Shown: positions 17,359 through 27,915, numbered from the stretch's first letter. The stretch: DNA of 64,000 nt from Pseudomonas sp. H1h (GCF_000633255.1 NZ_AYMJ01000017.1:124001-188000), one strand, 5' to 3'. Made by a program: numbers and translations. The notes: generated from the sequence alone by a model not told the origin.

Positions 17359-18186
17359 ATGAGCGAGTCACGTCTGGCGAATCCGGCGTTGTACCTGCAA
17401 CGCCTGGGGTTCGACGCTCCACCGGCACCGACCCTGGAAACCCTGCGGCAATTACAGTTGCGCCATACCGGGGTCTTTTCCTTCGAGAATCTGTCGACGA
17501 TCACGGGTGCACCGGTGTTGATCGATCTGCCATCCGTCGAGCAGAAAGTTCTACACCATGGCCGGGGCGGCTACTGCTATGAACTGAACAACCTGTTTCT
17601 GGCGCTATTGCTGGAATTGGGTTTCGACGCCCGTGGCATCTCGGGGCGGGTGGTCTTGGCGCAACCCGAAGGCACGTGGACGGCGCGTACTCATCGCTTG
17701 AGTCTGGTGATTATCGACGGCGAGCGCTATATCACCGATGTCGGCTTCGGCGGCATGGTGCCAACCGCGCCGCTGCGTCTTGATACCGAAGCTGAACAGC
17801 CGACACCGCACGAGTCTTACCGTATCGAGAAACAGTCCGACGGTTACATGCTGCGTGCCAATGTCGCGGGCGAGTGGCGTTCGATGTACCTGTTCGACCT
17901 GCAACGCCAGGAAGACATCGATTACACCCTCGGCAACTGGTACGTCTCGACCCATCCCGAATCACCGTTTGCCAAGCGCCTGATGATCGCGCGTACTGGT
18001 GATGGCTGGCGCCGGACACTGAACAACGGCAGCTTCGCGATTCATCGCATGGGCGCCGACAGTGAGCGGCGCGAGGTGGCAGATGTCGATGAACTGATTG
18101 CAGTGCTGGAGCAGGAGTTTGATCTGCGTGTGCCAGACCAGCCGCACGTGCGCCAGTCGCTGGCGCGGATGCTCGTGCCCGTCTGA
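17359..18186 (+). CDS. nat: Arylamine N-acetyltransferase
   Basis: A 275-aa cytoplasmic enzyme that moves acetyl from acetyl-CoA to arylamines, hydrazines or N-hydroxyarylamines through a Cys thioester. The catalytic triad is clear: Cys73 in RGGYCYELNN, His112 in RTHRLSL and Asp127 in YITDVGFGG, with the usual spacing. The length matches the family. It converges with the brnTA pair, ending 3 nt before the brnA stop. Confidence 0.94.
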   Translation: MSESRLANPALYLQRLGFDAPPAPTLETLRQLQLRHTGVFSFENLSTITGAPVLIDLPSVEQKVLHHGRGGYCYELNNLFLALLLELGFDARGISGRVVLAQPEGTWTARTHRLSLVIIDGERYITDVGFGGMVPTAPLRLDTEAEQPTPHESYRIEKQSDGYMLRANVAGEWRSMYLFDLQRQEDIDYTLGNWYVSTHPESPFAKRLMIARTGDGWRRTLNNGSFAIHRMGADSERREVADVDELIAVLEQEFDLRVPDQPHVRQSLARMLVPV

Positions 18187-18188
18187 TT

Positions 18189-18521
18189 TCAGGGTTTGGC
18201 TTCCGGCTCCAGTACCCGGCGGATTTCCCCGACCGCCGCCGACAGCTTTTTTTCCAGACTCTTGAGGTCGGCGGCGGTAATCCCCTGCTTGAATTGCCCG
18301 ACGTGGGGCAAGGCGTCCTGCTGCGGTTTGCTTTCAGCCTCCAGCAGGGCATGGCGCAGGGTGTTGTTGATCACCGTCTGATAACCGAACCCTTCGTTTT
18401 CCGCCACATTGCGGGCGGCCTCGATGACGGCGTCGTCGAGCATGATGGTGATGCGGGTCTTGCCCTTGTTGGGCGCCAGGGCCCCGCGTTTGCCCTGCGA
18501 GAAATCGTATTCGTCTTTCAT
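18189..18521 (-). CDS. brnA: BrnA-family antitoxin
   Basis: A 110-aa protein with a ribbon-helix-helix type DNA-binding segment (KTRITIMLDDAVIEAARNVA, about residues 21-40) and a charged C-terminal helix that would wrap the toxin. It starts 3 nt after the brnT stop, so toxin and antitoxin are co-transcribed with the toxin first, the usual brnTA order. It would neutralise BrnT and repress the shared promoter. Confidence 0.85.
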   Translation of the reverse strand: MKDEYDFSQGKRGALAPNKGKTRITIMLDDAVIEAARNVAENEGFGYQTVINNTLRHALLEAESKPQQDALPHVGQFKQGITAADLKSLEKKLSAAVGEIRRVLEPEAKP

Positions 18522-18524
18522 CAG

Positions 18525-18809
18525 TCAAGCCTCCAGAAGGTAAGCGCAACGTTCGCTCGGTGTGGCGACACGTGCAGAAATGATTCGAACGACATTGGCT
18601 TCGCGATAACTGTACGCAACCACCAGCAAACGCCCTTTGCCGTCGAGACCGAGGGTGATCCAGCGCTGTTCGTCATGGTCGTTGTCCTTGATCGTCAGGG
18701 CGCGTTCGTCGTGAAAGAACGGCTCGGTCTCGGCAAGGCTGACGCCCCTGTGCTTGAGTTTGTTGGCTGCGTTCTTGCTTTTGTCGAACTGAATCTGGAA
18801 TGACTTCAT
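18525..18809 (-). CDS. brnT: BrnT-family toxin (RelE-fold ribonuclease)
   Basis: A 94-aa protein with the BrnT layout: QFDKSKNAANKLKHRGVSL near the N-terminus, a central RWITLGLDGKGRLLVVAYSY strand pair and RIISARVATPSER at the C-terminus, carrying basic residues used in RNA cleavage. The start at 18809 matches family starts but has no Shine-Dalgarno; the sequence just upstream is AT-rich (ATACATATAAAGTATGCATA), so the message may be leaderless. It forms a bicistronic toxin-antitoxin unit with brnA. Confidence 0.85.
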   Translation of the reverse strand: MKSFQIQFDKSKNAANKLKHRGVSLAETEPFFHDERALTIKDNDHDEQRWITLGLDGKGRLLVVAYSYREANVVRIISARVATPSERCAYLLEA

Positions 18810-18835
18810 TATGCATACTTTATATGTATAAAAAA
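18808..18835 (-). promoter_or_regulatory. AT-rich brnTA promoter/operator
   Basis: TATACAT and TATAAAG hexamer-like boxes plus the palindrome TATGCATA lie directly against the brnT start. This is where a BrnT-BrnA autorepressor complex would be expected to bind. Placement is inferred from sequence alone. Confidence 0.4.
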
Positions 18836-18983
18836 GAGCGGCGGTGCACCGCTGGTCGCCATGAACACTTCAGCCTGGTGCGATAGAAACCGGGGGCAGG
18901 AGGGGATGTGTTGCCGGATTTGTGGGCGATGGAGAAGGCGAGATAGAAGGTTGGGTGGCTACCTATCCATTATGTGACTGACA

Positions 18984-18997
18984 AGTTGTATACAACT
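18984..18997. promoter_or_regulatory. Perfect 14-bp palindrome upstream of NCS2 permease
   Basis: AGTTGTATACAACT, 67 nt upstream of the permease start. It resembles the TTGTATACAA-type operators of GntR-family regulators of purine genes. It is a candidate operator for the permease. Confidence 0.6.
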
Positions 18998-19063
18998 CTA
19001 TGGACATTTGTCACGAGTATTGAATACAGTGTGCGCATAACAAAAACCAGGGAACCCCCCACC

Positions 19064-20590
19064 ATGAAAACGCCCCATGTTTCACACCAACGGCCCGAGG
19101 ACGAAAATCTCGGGGTCGGCGCGAATATGGCTTACGGCCTGCAACATGTTTTGACCATGTATGGCGGTATCGTCGCGGTGCCACTGATCATCGGTCAGGC
19201 AGCCGGGCTGTCGCCGGCGGACATTGGTCTGTTGATTGCTGCTTCATTGTTTGCGGGGGGGCTGGCGACACTGCTGCAAACCCTGGGTCTACCGTTTTTT
19301 GGCTGTCAGTTGCCGCTGGTACAGGGTGTGTCGTTCTCGGGTGTGGCGACCATGGTCGCGATCGTCAGCAGTGGCGGGGAGGGCGGCTTCCAGTCGGTGC
19401 TGGGCGCGGTGATTGCCGCCTCCCTGATCGGCTTGCTGATCACGCCGGTGTTCTCGCGAATCACCAAGTTCTTCCCGCCGCTGGTGACCGGCATCGTGAT
19501 CACCACCATCGGCCTGACGCTGATGCCGGTGGCCGCACGCTGGGCCATGGGTGGTAACAGCCACGCGCCGGATTTCGGCAGCATGCAGAATATCGGTCTG
19601 GCGGCCGTCACGCTGGTGCTGGTGTTGCTGTTGAGCAAGGTCGGCAGCTCGACCATCTCCCGTCTGTCGATCCTGTTGGCCATGGTGATCGGCACGATTC
19701 TGGCGGTGTTCCTTGGCATGGCGGACTTCTCCGGTGTCACGCAAGGGCCGATGTTCGGCTTCCCGACACCGTTCCACTTCGGCATGCCGACCTTTCACTT
19801 CGCTGCCATCCTGTCGATGTGCATTGTGGTCATGGTGACCCTGGTGGAAACCTCGGCGGATATTCTCGCAGTCGGTGAAATCATCGGCACCAAGGTCGAC
19901 TCCAAGCGCCTGGGCAATGGTCTGCGCGCAGACATGCTGTCGAGCATGTTTGCACCGATCTTCGGTTCGTTCACTCAGAGCGCGTTCGCCCAGAACGTCG
20001 GGCTGGTGGCGGTGACCGGGATCAAGAGCCGTTATGTGGTGGCCACCGGCGGTATCTTCCTGGTGATTCTCGGCCTGCTGCCGTTCATGGGCCGGGTGAT
20101 TGCGGCGGTGCCGACTTCGGTGCTCGGCGGCGCCGGTATCGTGCTGTTCGGCACCGTGGCGGCGAGCGGGATTCGCACGCTGTCGAAGGTGGATTACCGC
20201 AACAACGTCAATCTGATCATCGTCGCGACTTCGATCGGCTTCGGCATGATCCCGATTGCCGCGCCGAACTTCTACGATCATTTCCCAAGCTGGTTCGCGA
20301 CCATTTTCCATTCGGGCATCAGTTCGTCGGCGATCATGGCGATCGTGCTGAACCTGACCTTCAACCACTTCACTGCCGGCAACTCGGATCAGCAATCGGT
20401 GTTTGCTGCGGCGGAAGAGCGGACCTTGCGTTATCGCGATCTGGCGGCGCTGCGTGAAGGTGATTACTTCAGCGATGGCAAGCTGCACGATTGCGATGGC
20501 AATGAAGTGCCGGTGATTGAGGTCGATTCGGATCATGACCATGGTCACGGTACGCCGAAGCCCCACGTGAAGAGTAGCGAACACGTCTGA
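19064..20590 (+). CDS. NCS2-family nucleobase permease (xanthine/uracil type)
   Basis: A 508-aa inner-membrane symporter with about 12-14 helices. Family features: NMAYGLQHVLTMYGGIVAVP near the N-terminus, QLPLVQGVSFSG in TM3, TSADILAVGEIIG (the conserved Glu region of TM8) and NVGLVAVTGIKSRYV in TM10. It most likely imports xanthine, uric acid or another oxopurine/uracil. The C-terminus ends in a short His/Asp tail (DSDHDHGHG). The ATG at 19064 was chosen over the longer frame from 18974, which would run across the palindromic operator. It ends at a strong terminator. Confidence 0.9.
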   Translation: MKTPHVSHQRPEDENLGVGANMAYGLQHVLTMYGGIVAVPLIIGQAAGLSPADIGLLIAASLFAGGLATLLQTLGLPFFGCQLPLVQGVSFSGVATMVAIVSSGGEGGFQSVLGAVIAASLIGLLITPVFSRITKFFPPLVTGIVITTIGLTLMPVAARWAMGGNSHAPDFGSMQNIGLAAVTLVLVLLLSKVGSSTISRLSILLAMVIGTILAVFLGMADFSGVTQGPMFGFPTPFHFGMPTFHFAAILSMCIVVMVTLVETSADILAVGEIIGTKVDSKRLGNGLRADMLSSMFAPIFGSFTQSAFAQNVGLVAVTGIKSRYVVATGGIFLVILGLLPFMGRVIAAVPTSVLGGAGIVLFGTVAASGIRTLSKVDYRNNVNLIIVATSIGFGMIPIAAPNFYDHFPSWFATIFHSGISSSAIMAIVLNLTFNHFTAGNSDQQSVFAAAEERTLRYRDLAALREGDYFSDGKLHDCDGNEVPVIEVDSDHDHGHGTPKPHVKSSEHV

Positions 20591-20604
20591 TTGCTGAGGG
20601 TATG

Positions 20605-20638
20605 AAAAAGGCCGATCTGGGGACAGATCGGCCTTTTT
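20605..20638 (+). terminator. Terminator of the NCS2 permease
   Basis: AAGGCCGATCT/AGATCGGCC stem followed by TTTTT, 15 nt after the stop codon. Confidence 0.95.
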
Positions 20639-20667
20639 CGTTGTGCCGCGGGATTTCCAGTGCCCAC

Positions 20668-20702
20668 AAAAAAGCCCCTGAATCTTTCGATTCAGGGGCT
20701 TT
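20668..20702 (-). terminator. Terminator of tRNA-Asn
   Basis: AGCCCCTGAATC/GATTCAGGGGCT stem followed by a T-run on the minus strand, just past the tRNA 3' end. Confidence 0.93.
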
Positions 20703-20708
20703 GCTATT

Positions 20709-20784
20709 TGGCTCCACAACCTGGACTCGAACCAGGGACCCAATGATTAACAGTCATTTGCTCTACCAACTGAGCTATTGCGGA
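20709..20784 (-). tRNA. tRNA-Asn (GTT)
   Basis: 76-nt cloverleaf with acceptor TCCGCAA/TTGTGGA, D-arm AGCTCAGTTGGTAGAGC, anticodon loop CTGTTAA (GTT), T-arm GGTTCGAGTCC and encoded CCA. Confidence 0.98.
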
Positions 20785-20793
20785 ATTGGTGCG

Positions 20794-20822
20794 TATGTTA
20801 CTGATTCAAAAAGAGAAGTCAA
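20794..20822 (-). promoter_or_regulatory. tRNA-Asn promoter
   Basis: Minus-strand TTGACT, a 17-nt spacer, then AACATA, ending 10 nt before the tRNA. Confidence 0.7.
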
Positions 20823-20968
20823 GCGTCGGGTATGAACTTTTTCGATTTGTCAGGACGGACGGTGATTTGTCAGTGATTAGCGATGACCGGAACCGCCTCA
20901 CAGGTCTACCATGGTCGCCCGGAAGTGGTCACACGCGCTGCCGGCCATTCGCCGAAAAGGTACGCGCC

Positions 20969-21016
20969 ATGAATCAATCCGTTCTCAATTCCCGCCCAAG
21001 CGAGGTGCTCGCATGA
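20969..21016 (+). CDS. Possible 15-aa leader peptide
   Basis: A short frame MNQSVLNSRPSEVLA with AAAAGG upstream. Its TGA overlaps the start of the next gene as ATGA. It may act as a translational coupler or leader. Coding status is unproven. Confidence 0.4.
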   Translation: MNQSVLNSRPSEVLA

Positions 21017-21243
21017 GCGTTGCACAGATCAGCCTGCCCAAAGGGGTGGGACCGCACGCCGAGAAACTCTTCGACGCGATCACCCAGGCCAGCACTGCTG
21101 AAGAATTGAACCGCGCTGGCGGCAAGGCTGAAGGGTTTGTTCTCGGTCTTGAAAGCACCAAGGCGATCAAGAGTCAGATCGCCGAATCGCTCTACGTCGC
21201 CTATGACGATGCCGCCAGTCAGCGCGCGAGCGAACTGGCTTAA
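21013..21243 (+). CDS. Small cytoplasmic protein, unknown function
   Basis: A 76-aa, mainly helical, soluble protein starting at ATG 21013 (GAGGT upstream). It contains LPKGVGPHAEKLFDAITQA and SQIAESLYVAYDDAA. I do not recognise the family. It is coupled to a possible 15-aa leader and converges with the small membrane gene on the other strand, the two stop codons overlapping. Confidence 0.7.
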   Translation: MSVAQISLPKGVGPHAEKLFDAITQASTAEELNRAGGKAEGFVLGLESTKAIKSQIAESLYVAYDDAASQRASELA

Positions 21244-21440
21244 CTGCCGAAGGTGATGGTGCCCAGCATCAGTTTGGCGTAGGCCGCGGTCGCCGCCAGT
21301 TGCACCAGCCACAGGACCAGTCCCCCCAGGAAGACGCCAGCGGCAATTTGCAGCACCAGGCTTTTTTCACGTTTGGCCGAGGCGCGGGGGATGAAATCAT
21401 CCAGATCGTCACGGTCGGCGCGCAGGTTGTCGTTTTTCAT
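21240..21440 (-). CDS. Small single-span membrane protein
   Basis: A 66-aa protein with a charged N-terminus (DNLRADRDDLDDFIPRASAK) followed by a single long hydrophobic region (LQIAAGVFLGGLVLWLVQLA, then more hydrophobic residues). ATG 21440 follows GAGAAGCC; a GTG at 21452 is an alternative. Unknown function. Confidence 0.65.
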   Translation of the reverse strand: MKNDNLRADRDDLDDFIPRASAKREKSLVLQIAAGVFLGGLVLWLVQLAATAAYAKLMLGTITFGS

Positions 21441-21478
21441 TTGGCTTCTCACAAAATTCTTGGATGTATACGAAACCT

Positions 21479-21561
21479 GTGGGAGCGAGCCTGCTCGCGA
21501 ATGCTGTCAGCCACCCTCAATGGCGACTGACCCACCGCATTCGCGAGCAGGCTCGCTCCCA
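21479..21561. repeat. Paired REP palindrome, GAGCCTGCTCGCGA variant
   Basis: Two inverted copies of GTGGGAGCGAGCCTGCTCGCGA. Both arms carry the same substitutions relative to the commoner GGGCTTGCTCGCGA core, so the pair looks to have spread or been converted as a unit. Confidence 0.92.
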
Positions 21562-21614
21562 CAATTCAGATTTGTGTGCAGTTTAGAGGGAATGTTGCAT
21601 TTCCTCGGACAAAT

Positions 21615-21647
21615 AAAAAACGGGAAGCCCTCAGGCTTCCCGTTTTT
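21615..21647 (-). terminator. Terminator of the aminotransferase gene
   Basis: ACGGGAAGCC/GGCTTCCCGT stem followed by T6 on the minus strand, 16 nt past the stop. Confidence 0.95.
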
Positions 21648-21662
21648 CATCACGCGGCGAAA

Positions 21663-22859
21663 TCAGATGACCTGAACGATCGCGTCTGTCACAGCCTTGA
21701 TGTTGCTCTGGTTCAGTGCGGCCACGCAGATACGGCCGGTGTCCAGCGCGTAGATGCCGAACTCGTTACGCAGGCGATGCACTTGTTCAGTGGTCAGGCC
21801 GGAGTAGGAGAACATGCCGCGCTGACGGCCAACGAAGCTGAAGTCACGCTGCGGGGCTTTTTCGGCCAGCAGGGCAACCATCTGCTCGCGCATGCCGCGA
21901 ATGCGCAGACGCATTTCAGCCAGTTCGGCTTCCCACTGGGCGCGCAGTTCCGGGCTGTTGAGCACGGCGGCGACAACACTGGCGCCATGGGTCGGCGGGT
22001 TGGAGTAGTTGGTGCGGATCACGCGTTTGACTTGCGACAGCACGCGCGCGCTTTCTTCTTTCGATTCGCTGACGATCGACAGGGCGCCAACGCGCTCGCC
22101 GTACAGCGAGAACGACTTGGAGAACGAGCTCGATACGAAGAAGGTCAGGCCCGATTCAGCGAACAGACGCACAGCCGCCGCGTCTTCGTCGATGCCGTCG
22201 CCGAAACCCTGGTAAGCCATGTCGAGGAACGGCACGTGACCTTTGGCCTTGACCACGTCCAGCACGTTTTTCCAGTCGGCCGGGGTCAGGTCAACGCCGG
22301 TCGGGTTGTGGCAGCAGGCGTGCAGCACAACGATCGAGCCGTTCGGCAGGGCGTTGAGGTCGTCGAGCATGCCTGCACGGTTCACGTCGTGGGTGGCTGC
22401 GTCGTAGTAACGGTAGTTCTGCACCGGGAAACCGGCGGTTTCGAACAGCGCGCGGTGGTTTTCCCAGCTCGGGTCGCTGATCGCCACGACGGCGTTCGGC
22501 AGCAATTGCTTGAGGAAGTCGGCACCGATTTTCAGTGCGCCGGTCCCGCCGACGGCCTGGGTGGTGACGATGCGACCGGCAGCGATCAGTGGCGAGTCGT
22601 TACCGAACAGCAGCTTTTGCACCGCCTGGTCGTAGGCCGCGATGCCGTCGATCGGCAAGTAGCCACGGGAGGCGTGCTGAGCAGCGCGAATGGTTTCGGC
22701 TTCGATCACGGCGCGCAGCAGGGGAATTCGCCCCTCTTCGTTGCAGTACACACCGACGCCCAGGTTGACCTTGGTGGTCCGGGTATCGGCGTTGAATGCT
22801 TCGTTGAGGCCCAGGATTGGATCGCGGGGTGCCATTTCGACAGCGGAGAACAGGCTCAT
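21663..22859 (-). CDS. Aromatic/aspartate amino acid aminotransferase (class I)
   Basis: A 398-aa PLP-dependent enzyme of the AspC/TyrB group. Landmarks: the N-terminal MSLFSAVEMAPRDPILGLNE, HACCHNPTGVDLT, FLDMAYQGFGDG (PLP Asp), SSSFSKSFSLYGERVG (PLP Lys) and RNEFGIYALDTGRICVAALN (carboxylate-binding Arg). It transaminates aspartate and aromatic amino acids with 2-oxoglutarate. It is divergent from uvrB, as in other Pseudomonas, and has its own terminator. Confidence 0.94.
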   Translation of the reverse strand: MSLFSAVEMAPRDPILGLNEAFNADTRTTKVNLGVGVYCNEEGRIPLLRAVIEAETIRAAQHASRGYLPIDGIAAYDQAVQKLLFGNDSPLIAAGRIVTTQAVGGTGALKIGADFLKQLLPNAVVAISDPSWENHRALFETAGFPVQNYRYYDAATHDVNRAGMLDDLNALPNGSIVVLHACCHNPTGVDLTPADWKNVLDVVKAKGHVPFLDMAYQGFGDGIDEDAAAVRLFAESGLTFFVSSSFSKSFSLYGERVGALSIVSESKEESARVLSQVKRVIRTNYSNPPTHGASVVAAVLNSPELRAQWEAELAEMRLRIRGMREQMVALLAEKAPQRDFSFVGRQRGMFSYSGLTTEQVHRLRNEFGIYALDTGRICVAALNQSNIKAVTDAIVQVI

Positions 22860-23196
22860 TATTACGGCGGCTCTGAATGGATAATGGAGGGACGTGTGGC
22901 GCTCCAGCCGAATGCACTAGAGCGGTGCACAAACGGGGAGCTAGTATAGAGGCCATCAGCGAGCAATGGCGACAGGCGATTCAGCTTTTCAGGCAAGTTT
23001 CTCCGATTATTTCTTGACCGTTAGTCGATTGGTCTTGTCGGAGACTTTACCGGATGTAGGACGTTTGCCTTGAAAGGCGAGGCAATCGACTCCACATTGA
23101 GCACAATCTTCGTTTTTCCTTGGGCGACAACGGTCGTTTGCGGTCATCCCCGTGGCTCGGCTGTTTTCTGCGCGAGCCGCGATCCCAGAGGTGTGT
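22860..23196. other. Divergent intergenic region, aminotransferase and uvrB
   Basis: No gene found. It must hold both promoters, but no convincing -35/-10 pair or LexA box was located. A small hairpin (GCCTTGAAAGGC near 23069-23080) is present. Confidence 0.4.
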
Positions 23197-25212
<2,016 letters not shown>

Positions 25213-25236
25213 TCTTCATCGTCTGATCGGGCCTCT

Positions 25237-25309
25237 TCGCGAGCAAGCCCGCTCCCACAGGGGATTTGTGAATGCCACAGATCCAATGTGGGAGCGGGCT
25301 TGCTCGCGA
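25237..25309. repeat. Paired REP palindrome
   Basis: Inverted copies of the GGGAGCGGGCTTGCTCGCGA core about 30 nt apart, between the convergent uvrB and efflux genes. Confidence 0.93.
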
Positions 25310-25325
25310 ATGGGGCGACGCGGTC

Positions 25326-26876
25326 TCAATGAGATTCCCCAGCCTTGAGTCCCTGTGGCAGTTTCTTGGTCAACAGAATTGCCAACATGCTGATCCCCAG
25401 CGCAATGCCAACAAAGTGAAACGCATCGTTGTAGGCCATGATCAGTGCCTGCTGATGCACGATTTCACTCAACTTGCCCAGCGCCGCCGTATCGCTGCCA
25501 AACCGGTCGGTCATCGACGCCAGGCGCTCGGCCACCTGCGGATTGGTCGGCACCACCGCCTCACGCAGGTAATCGAAATAGGTCTTGGTGCGTGCATCCA
25601 GCAGCGTGGCGAGCAGGGCGATGCCGATCGCGCCGCCGAGGTTGCGCAGGATGTTGAACAGGCTCGACGCCGAGCCGGCGTCCTGCGGCAGGATGTAGGC
25701 CGTTGCGATCAGTGAAATGGTCACCATGATCAACGGTTGACCGAGGGCGCGGATGATCTGGATCTGGTTGAACTGCGGCCCGGCGAAATCCGGGTTGAGC
25801 ACCCCTGACGAAAAACTCGCCAGCCCGAACAAACCGAAGCCCAGCGTGCACAGCCACTTTGGCGAAACGAATTTCATCAACTTCGGCACCAGCGGAATCA
25901 GGAACAGTTGCGGCACGCCCATCCACATGATCACTTCGCCGATCTGCAGGGCGTTGTAGTTCTGGATCTGCGCCAGATAGAGCGGCAACAGGTAAATCGA
26001 ACCGTACAACCCGACGCCCATGCCCAGGCTGGAAATGCTCGACAGGCCGAAATTGCGATTGCGCAGGATGCCGAGGTTGATCAGCGGATTGGGTTTGGAG
26101 ATCTGCACGATCACAAAGGTGATCAGGCTGATGAGGGCAATGCTGCCCAGGGTCACGATCAGATTCGATTCGAGCCAGTCCTTGCGGTGGCCTTCCTCGA
26201 GAAACACTTGCAGGCAACCGAGGCCGACACCGAGGGTGAGGATGCCGGTGTAGTCGGTGCTTTTCAGCAGTTCCCAGTGCGCCTCTTTCTTTTCCAGGCC
26301 ATACATCAGCCCGGCGATCATGATCAGCCCCGGCGGGATGTTGATGTAGAAGATGTATTCCCAGCCCCAGTTTTCCGTGAGCCAGCCGCCGAGGGTGGGG
26401 CCGATGGAAGGGGCGAAGGTGGCGGTCATGGCGAACATCGCCATGCCTTTGGCGCGGTGGTGTTCGGGGAGTTTGATCAGGGTCAGGGTGAACGCCAGCG
26501 GGATCAGGGCACCGCCGGTGAAGCCCTGCATGGCGCGAAACACGATCATGCTTTCGAGGCTCCAGGCCATCGAGCACAGCAAGGACGAAACCAGAAAACC
26601 CAGCGACACCCACACCGCCAGCCGCCGTGCCGAGAGCAGCTGCACCAGCCACGCGGTCAGCGGAATCATGATGATTTCCGCGACCAGGTACGAGGTGGAA
26701 ATCCACGAGCCTTCTTCCAGCGTCGCCGACAGCGCGCCCTGAATGTCTTTCAGGGAGGAGTTGGTGATCTGGATGTCGAGCACTGCCATGAACGCGCCGA
26801 GCATCACGCTCATCACCGCAATCCAATCGCGCCGGGTCGGTTCGCCAACCGGGCGGATCAGCGAATCACCGGCCAT
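25326..26876 (-). CDS. DHA2-family drug:H+ antiporter (EmrB/QacA-like)
   Basis: A 516-aa inner-membrane MFS transporter with 14 predicted helices. It shows the DHA2 N-terminal pattern AFMAVLDIQITNSSL in TM1, WISTSYLVAEIIMIPLTAWL, the motif-A-like loop after TM2, and a motif-C-like segment in TM5 (APSIGPTLGGWL). With the HlyD-type partner it would drive efflux across both membranes using an unlinked TolC-like channel. Its start overlaps the end of the partner gene by 11 nt. Confidence 0.93.
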   Translation of the reverse strand: MAGDSLIRPVGEPTRRDWIAVMSVMLGAFMAVLDIQITNSSLKDIQGALSATLEEGSWISTSYLVAEIIMIPLTAWLVQLLSARRLAVWVSLGFLVSSLLCSMAWSLESMIVFRAMQGFTGGALIPLAFTLTLIKLPEHHRAKGMAMFAMTATFAPSIGPTLGGWLTENWGWEYIFYINIPPGLIMIAGLMYGLEKKEAHWELLKSTDYTGILTLGVGLGCLQVFLEEGHRKDWLESNLIVTLGSIALISLITFVIVQISKPNPLINLGILRNRNFGLSSISSLGMGVGLYGSIYLLPLYLAQIQNYNALQIGEVIMWMGVPQLFLIPLVPKLMKFVSPKWLCTLGFGLFGLASFSSGVLNPDFAGPQFNQIQIIRALGQPLIMVTISLIATAYILPQDAGSASSLFNILRNLGGAIGIALLATLLDARTKTYFDYLREAVVPTNPQVAERLASMTDRFGSDTAALGKLSEIVHQQALIMAYNDAFHFVGIALGISMLAILLTKKLPQGLKAGESH

Positions 26877-27915
26877 TGTCTGGGGCGTCTTTGATGTTCA
26901 CGGTGGCGGTGACCGACATGCCCGGGCGGATTTTGCCGTGCAGCGGATTGTCGGCCTTGAACGTCAGTTTCACCGGAATCCGTTGCACGACTTTGGTGAA
27001 GTTGCCGGTGGCGTTGTCCGGCGGTAACAGGCTGAACTGCGCGCCCGAGGCGGCGAACAGACTGTCGACCCGCGCTTCGATCGGCGTGTCACTGTAGGCG
27101 TCGAACGTCAGCTCGGCTTTTTGTCCGGGAACCATGTGGCCGATCTGGGTTTCCTTGAAGTTGGCCTGGACCCAGATGTCTTCGTCCGGGACGATCGACA
27201 GCAGATAGGCGCCGGCCTGCACCACCTGACCATTGCGCGCCGCGCGCTGCCCGACCAGGCCGCTGATCGGTGCGTGGATTTCACTGCGGGTCAGGTTGAG
27301 TTCGGCTTGCGCCTGGTCGGCGCGGGCGTTGGCGATCTGCGCGTCGAGGCGTTTGATCTCGGCGGCGAGGGCATTGACCTGTTGGCGTTGGCTCTGGGCG
27401 TCGGCCTGGGCCTTGGCCACTTGTGAGCGAGCGATATGGGTGTCGGCGGAGAGGGTGGTGACCCGCTCTTCAGAGACATAGCCGGGTTTGCGCAGGGTCT
27501 CTGCCCGCGACAAGTCGATCTGCGAACGGCCGAGGGTGGCCTGGGTGGTTGCCACTTGTGCATCGCTGGCGGCGATCAGGCTCGATTGCTGGGTAAGCTT
27601 GCTCTGGGCTTGCAGGCGCTCGGCCTCGCGGGTGGCAAGCGCGGCGTTGGCGCGATCCACGGCCAGGCGGAAATCGTTGGGTTCAAGGCGTACCAGCAAC
27701 TGGCCTTTTTCCACGTGCTGATTGTCCTGTACCAGCACTTCGTCGATGCGCGCGCTCAGCTGGCTCGACACACGAGTGATCTCGCCCTGGACATAGGCGT
27801 TGTCGGTGCTTTCATAAAAGCGTCCCTTGAAAAACCAATGGGCGAAGAAGCCCCCGGCAATCAACAGAACCAGCAGCAAGAAAATAAACAGGCGACGCTT
27901 GAGTTGGGCAGGCAT
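26866..27915 (-). CDS. HlyD/EmrA-family membrane-fusion protein
   Basis: A 349-aa periplasmic adaptor with one N-terminal membrane anchor (RRLFIFLLLVLLIAGGFFAHW), a biotinyl-lipoyl half-motif (YVQGEITRVSSQLSARIDEV), a long coiled-coil hairpin (about 95-205), the second lipoyl half (SEIHAPISGLVGQRAARNGQ) and a beta-barrel. ATG 27915 was preferred to the TTG at 27921. It is first in an emrAB-type operon, with the transporter overlapping its 3' end. No repressor gene is adjacent. Confidence 0.92.
   Translation of the reverse strand: MPAQLKRRLFIFLLLVLLIAGGFFAHWFFKGRFYESTDNAYVQGEITRVSSQLSARIDEVLVQDNQHVEKGQLLVRLEPNDFRLAVDRANAALATREAERLQAQSKLTQQSSLIAASDAQVATTQATLGRSQIDLSRAETLRKPGYVSEERVTTLSADTHIARSQVAKAQADAQSQRQQVNALAAEIKRLDAQIANARADQAQAELNLTRSEIHAPISGLVGQRAARNGQVVQAGAYLLSIVPDEDIWVQANFKETQIGHMVPGQKAELTFDAYSDTPIEARVDSLFAASGAQFSLLPPDNATGNFTKVVQRIPVKLTFKADNPLHGKIRPGMSVTATVNIKDAPDNGR

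Noticed and set aside
18974..19063. 30-residue N-terminal extension of the nucleobase permease
   Set aside because: It would place coding sequence across the palindrome and promoter region; ATG 19064 fits the family start.
22860..23196. LexA box before uvrB
   Set aside because: No CTGT-N8-ACAG-like match was found in the intergenic region.
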